Below are positions 60,561 through 64,000 of a stretch of DNA of 64,000 nt, piece after piece. The DNA is from Alnus glutinosa (lineage: Eukaryota; Streptophyta; Magnoliopsida; Fagales; Betulaceae), in NCBI RefSeq assembly GCF_958979055.1, contig NC_084890.1, positions 28,875,116 to 28,939,115 on the forward strand, in the 5' to 3' direction. The notes beneath the pieces are model-generated. The model saw only the letters and a list, made by a program, of their open reading frames with translations, did not search any database and was not told where the DNA came from. Within the stretch, counting starts at the first letter, position 1; each line of letters starts with the position of its first letter. Position numbers and translations under genes: made by a program.

Positions 60561-62490
60561 TACAAATAACCACCCATTTATACTCGCATATATTAATTAT
60601 ATATATTTACTTTCTTGAATTTCGGATAAGAACATTGTCCCTATCCGTTACGAGCTCTATATTGCTGGATTTGTTGCCATTTTGATTCTCGGCCGTTGAT
60701 ACAAATAGTGTTTGACTCGGATTCCCTTTTCAAACACTTTCCGATTTCATAGCTAGACAGCTAGTCCATTTCTTGGCCAATTTTCTGTGATTCATTGAAG
60801 TGGGCCGGGAGAGATTATAAGTAAACGCAAAAATTTAATAGAAAAAGGGGTTGGCACCACTTTTGGGTCTACGTATTTATAATGGCATGTGAGCAAGTGT
60901 ATGTTAATTAACATTATGAAATTAATGCGTTACGTGCCATCAATCCAACGTCGTCAGGTCGATCGAGTAAATAATTAATGCTGTTATTTTAATTATTTAA
61001 AGTTTTTTTTTTAAATGTATTAATATTGATATCATTAGATGATATGCCACATTTGATTTTTTTTTTATGCGTAATTAAATTGTTTTATGAAAATCCAAAG
61101 TGTTAAGGTTGTTTGTTTTTGGGTCGGAAATAAAGATTTATTAATTATTATATTCAATAGACAGATGATCATCGATCAGATGCATAATGCAAACAAATTA
61201 ATGGTCAAAAAAGTGAAGGCTCAACCCATAAATTTAGGTTTACGGTAGTTGGTTTTGGCTGAAATTAGTACCTACTAAAGAATACGAGATGACCTTCTGT
61301 AGCCTACTACGTACTATTATTATTAGTTAAATATTGGTACTGTACGTACATATCCAATAACATTTTTGCACAGTAATAACGTGTTAGAATTTGGTAATAT
61401 AAAGTCAAATTTGTTGGGATGACACACGTACATCCAGCTAACTTTAGAAAATAGTGATACATAAAAGAGACCGATCCATAAAAAGTGTGGTCCACCTTGT
61501 AACGTCCGCGAAAAACGTAGCCATAACATTCAGCCAAATGCATGCACATGCACCCATACGTCAGACATATGTACACTTACAAGTTACAATTGTAATACAA
61601 CTGTATTACAGTATTTATGAGTGAAAATGCAGGTAATTCAAAGTCATACCTCATTACATTCACTTTTTTTTTTAAGGTAATCCAAATACCGATTACTCTT
61701 TGAGACAATGACTCTCTAAGGCTGATAATCGTAAATTTTGTAATAAATGAAATCTTAATTTATTTAAGCTTCATATAGTAATAACCGCATTATTTAATAT
61801 TGAATATAGTCTTAGATAATATATAATCTAAAATGTTAATTACCTTATATGCAGATAGCGAATAATAAAAATATTTAAACCACCCGGATGCAGATACTAA
61901 TCGTATGATGCGAATACCTAAAAGTGATAATCGCAACCGCAACCGCACCGCATTTTTACCCTTAACTATTTTTATTATAAATTGATGCATGTAATATATA
62001 ATTTGTGTGACACATTATCCCGGTCTCTAAATTATAAACTTTTACGTGGTAATCCGTATGACATTTACCGTATTTAAAAATTGAAATATCAATTAATAAA
62101 AGCCATGGTGGTTGCATGAGTGTTTTCCCAAACTTATATGTACTTGTTTTTTTTTTTTTTTTTTTTTTTCTTAATCGTTTTTGTTTTGTTTTGTTTTTTT
62201 TCATCTTTTTGCTAATCGATCATTGTGATTACGTTGGCCATCATTGCATGATTACTGCATACCTACAACTGTACAAGGCATTTTGCTGTATATGTCATTA
62301 AGAAATTCCAAATTAATCAAATAAACCCACAAGAATTTCAGAGCAGATCGAGAGAGGTGGCATGCAGCGCCGGCCTGTGCATATAATGGCATACAGACCA
62401 GTCATATCCGCGTGAAATTAATGCTTCGAACCAACCCTCTCAACTGTAAAAGCAAAAACATTGCCCAATTTTTTCTTCGTCTCTCCCTTC

Positions 62491-62498
62491 TATATATA
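62491..62498 (+). promoter_or_regulatory. TATA box of the GDSL gene
   Basis: TATATATA follows a pyrimidine-rich run and lies 97 bases before the start codon, a normal plant promoter distance allowing a 60-70-base leader. Confidence 0.6.
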
Positions 62499-62587
62499 CA
62501 TTACCAGTAGCTTTTAAATTCTTCACCATTCCCTTTGTACTTCCTCTTTTCTCTTTCCTTTTTTCGTGGCTTTCCAATATTTCTACT

Positions 62588-63875
62588 ATGGCCAGGGAGC
62601 TGAAGAAAATGGGGGTTGTGTGTGGGATTGTATTGCTGTTGAATATGTGGTGCATGGCACAAGCAGAGCCTCAAGTACCATGCTACTTCATTTTTGGGGA
62701 CTCTTTGGTGGATAATGGCAACAATAACCAGCTCCAATCGCTGGCTAGAGCCAACTACCTGCCCTATGGGATCGACTTTGCCGGCGGACCGACCGGAAGG
62801 TTCTCCAATGGAAAAACTACGGTTGATGTTGTTGGTGAGCAATTTTTTTTAATTCTCTCTAATTTTATGTTGTATTTACAAGTCGTATAAAAAATTATCT
62901 ATAGTTAGCAAACCATGCACGTACACACATAAGTGTTTTAGCTACTGTTAATACTCTTACATGCATGGTTAAAAGTGAAAAAAAATAAAAGAAAGGTGAT
63001 CAGTAAGCAAATCGAATGGCCTAATTGTGAGTAGTCAAATTAGGGTTCTTTTTTAGTTACTTCAATTTCTTAGAATATAAAATAATGAGGAATGCTAGAG
63101 TTCTTTCTAGTGTCTTTAGACATTGTCATCCAAGTCAATGTCTTTTTGGATGACATGGATATAATATTTTTATTTATTTTATTACATTTATATCATTTCA
63201 AATGGATACCCAAAAAAAATTAAAAAGAAACCTAGCATTCCCTATCAAATAATAGTACTAGTCCAACAATGAACTTAATTGATGTAATAAAGTACATTTA
63301 ATAAAGGCATGTGTCTCTTTCCTTTCTAATGTAATAAATCTTAGTTTTATATGCAAACATCTCATGTTCACAATTAAATGAAGAAGCTGTCGTATTCTAT
63401 ATATCTCGAGGTGTGTGCCCTTTAATTTCCATGCACATGGTTTTGGTGTCTGCACTAAATATGAAAGTAACTCCTTCATTTTCCTTGGCAAAAAAATCAA
63501 AATAAGATAAGTAAATTGTGGTAAGAAAACTTTATTCATTAATTATGTCAGCTCATTTGTTGAAAAATATGAGAAGTACAATTTAATTTGGGATTTTATT
63601 TCTTCGAATAATATATATTATCATCTATGTATATGATAATCATGTACATTATTTAGAAAATAGTTAATAAACCAAGCCTAGGCATATCAAACTCATAATA
63701 TTTAGCTAAACTATACAAGCAATCTAAAATACTTTTCCATCTACATACAGCTGAGCTTTTGGGCTTCGATGATTATATACCTCCCTATGTAACTGCAAGC
63801 GGCCAAGACATACTGAAAGGAGTGAACTATGCATCAGCAGCCGCAGGAATTAGAGAGGAAACTGGTCAGCAACTG
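62588..63875 (+). CDS. GDSL esterase/lipase, first two exons (gene continues past the window)
   Basis: Exon 1 (62588-62834) and exon 2 (63751-63875) join in phase to give the first 124 residues. A signal peptide spans residues 1-26 (VVCGIVLLLNMWCMAQA). The catalytic block I FGDSLVDNGNNN follows, with the nucleophile serine at 39, then ARANYLPYGIDF, PTGRFSNGKTTVDVV, AELLGFDDYIPPY and GVNYASAAAGIREETGQQL. These are the conserved opening motifs of plant extracellular GDSL-type lipases/esterases (SGNH hydrolases). The block III Asn and block V Asp-His exons must lie beyond 64000. The donor at 63876 (GTAAGT) confirms continuation. Intron 1 (62835-63750) contains a MITE. The substrate cannot be predicted. 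Confidence 0.93.
63087..63245. mobile_element. Small MITE in GDSL intron 1
   Basis: Inverted ends GAGGAATGCTAG and, reverse-complemented, GATAGGGAATGCTAG flank about 160 bases with an internal short palindrome (gacattgtcatcc / ggatgacatgg). Flanks share aaataat. The class is uncertain. Confidence 0.55.
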
Positions 63876-64000
63876 GTAAGTACTAAACTTTGCACTTTCT
63901 TCTTCATTGGCTAATATCATCACTTCAAGTAAGGTAGCTAGGAGTGGCAATTCGTATTCGCATGTCGAGATATAGTTACAAGACTATATTATAGGTTAAT

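Larger units (their letters stand above)
57310..62480. other. Intergenic DNA before the GDSL gene
   Basis: About 5.2 kb of AT-rich sequence without a recognisable gene. The open frame at 58316-58630 is low-complexity at its end (poly-Asn) and has no family match. The region contains a short foldback (59352-59456), hAT-like text around 60080-60560 and a T run near 62144-62170. Confidence 0.55.

Overview
The window reads as nuclear DNA of a flowering plant, most likely a woody eudicot. It is AT-rich, with GT-AG-spliced multi-exon genes, pyrimidine- and GA-rich 5' leaders, and many nested plant transposons (MULE and hAT MITEs, copia LTRs, an L1-type LINE tail, a tRNA-derived SINE). The species cannot be fixed from the sequence alone.

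Layout. 1-5.5 kb is intergenic with degraded repeats. A single-exon S40-family gene (senescence regulator/DUF584) lies at 5544-5900 (+). 5.9-12 kb is mostly AT-rich intergenic DNA. 12.06-19.37 kb (-) is a complete 13-exon exonuclease 1 gene (EXO1). All catalytic acidic residues are present, and intron 6 has the hallmarks of a minor-spliceosome (U12) AT-AC intron. 19.5-21.6 kb holds MITEs, including a hAT-type element with a nearly perfect 8-bp target duplication.

21.6-57.3 kb is a segmental duplication. Unit A (about 21.65-33.84 kb) and unit B (about 44.06-57.31 kb) each carry, in the same order: half or all of a MULE MITE, a bromodomain-truncated GTE/BET-like gene (five coding exons), a frameshifted eIF4E exon-1 fragment on the minus strand, and a small two-exon gene for a predicted secreted protein of unknown function. 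A third, partial unit C (about 36.30-39.48 kb) keeps only the 3' half of the GTE-like gene, as a pseudogene. Between A and C lie a proline-rich fragment and an eIF4A pseudogene fragment. Between C and B lies a decayed minus-strand copia retrotransposon, itself interrupted in gag by a 590-bp MULE MITE. Transposon presence or absence (SINE in A and B but not C; LINE only in A; MULE plus solo LTR only in B) gives an internal order of events.

57.3-62.5 kb is intergenic with foldback elements. 62588 to beyond the right edge is a GDSL esterase/lipase gene (+), of which exons 1 and 2 are visible.

The genes do not form one pathway. EXO1 is DNA repair/recombination, S40 is senescence/stress-associated, and GDSL is a secreted lipase-type hydrolase. 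The most unusual content is the duplicated GTE-like gene that has lost its bromodomain yet kept an intact 291-residue frame in two copies, and the U12 intron in EXO1.
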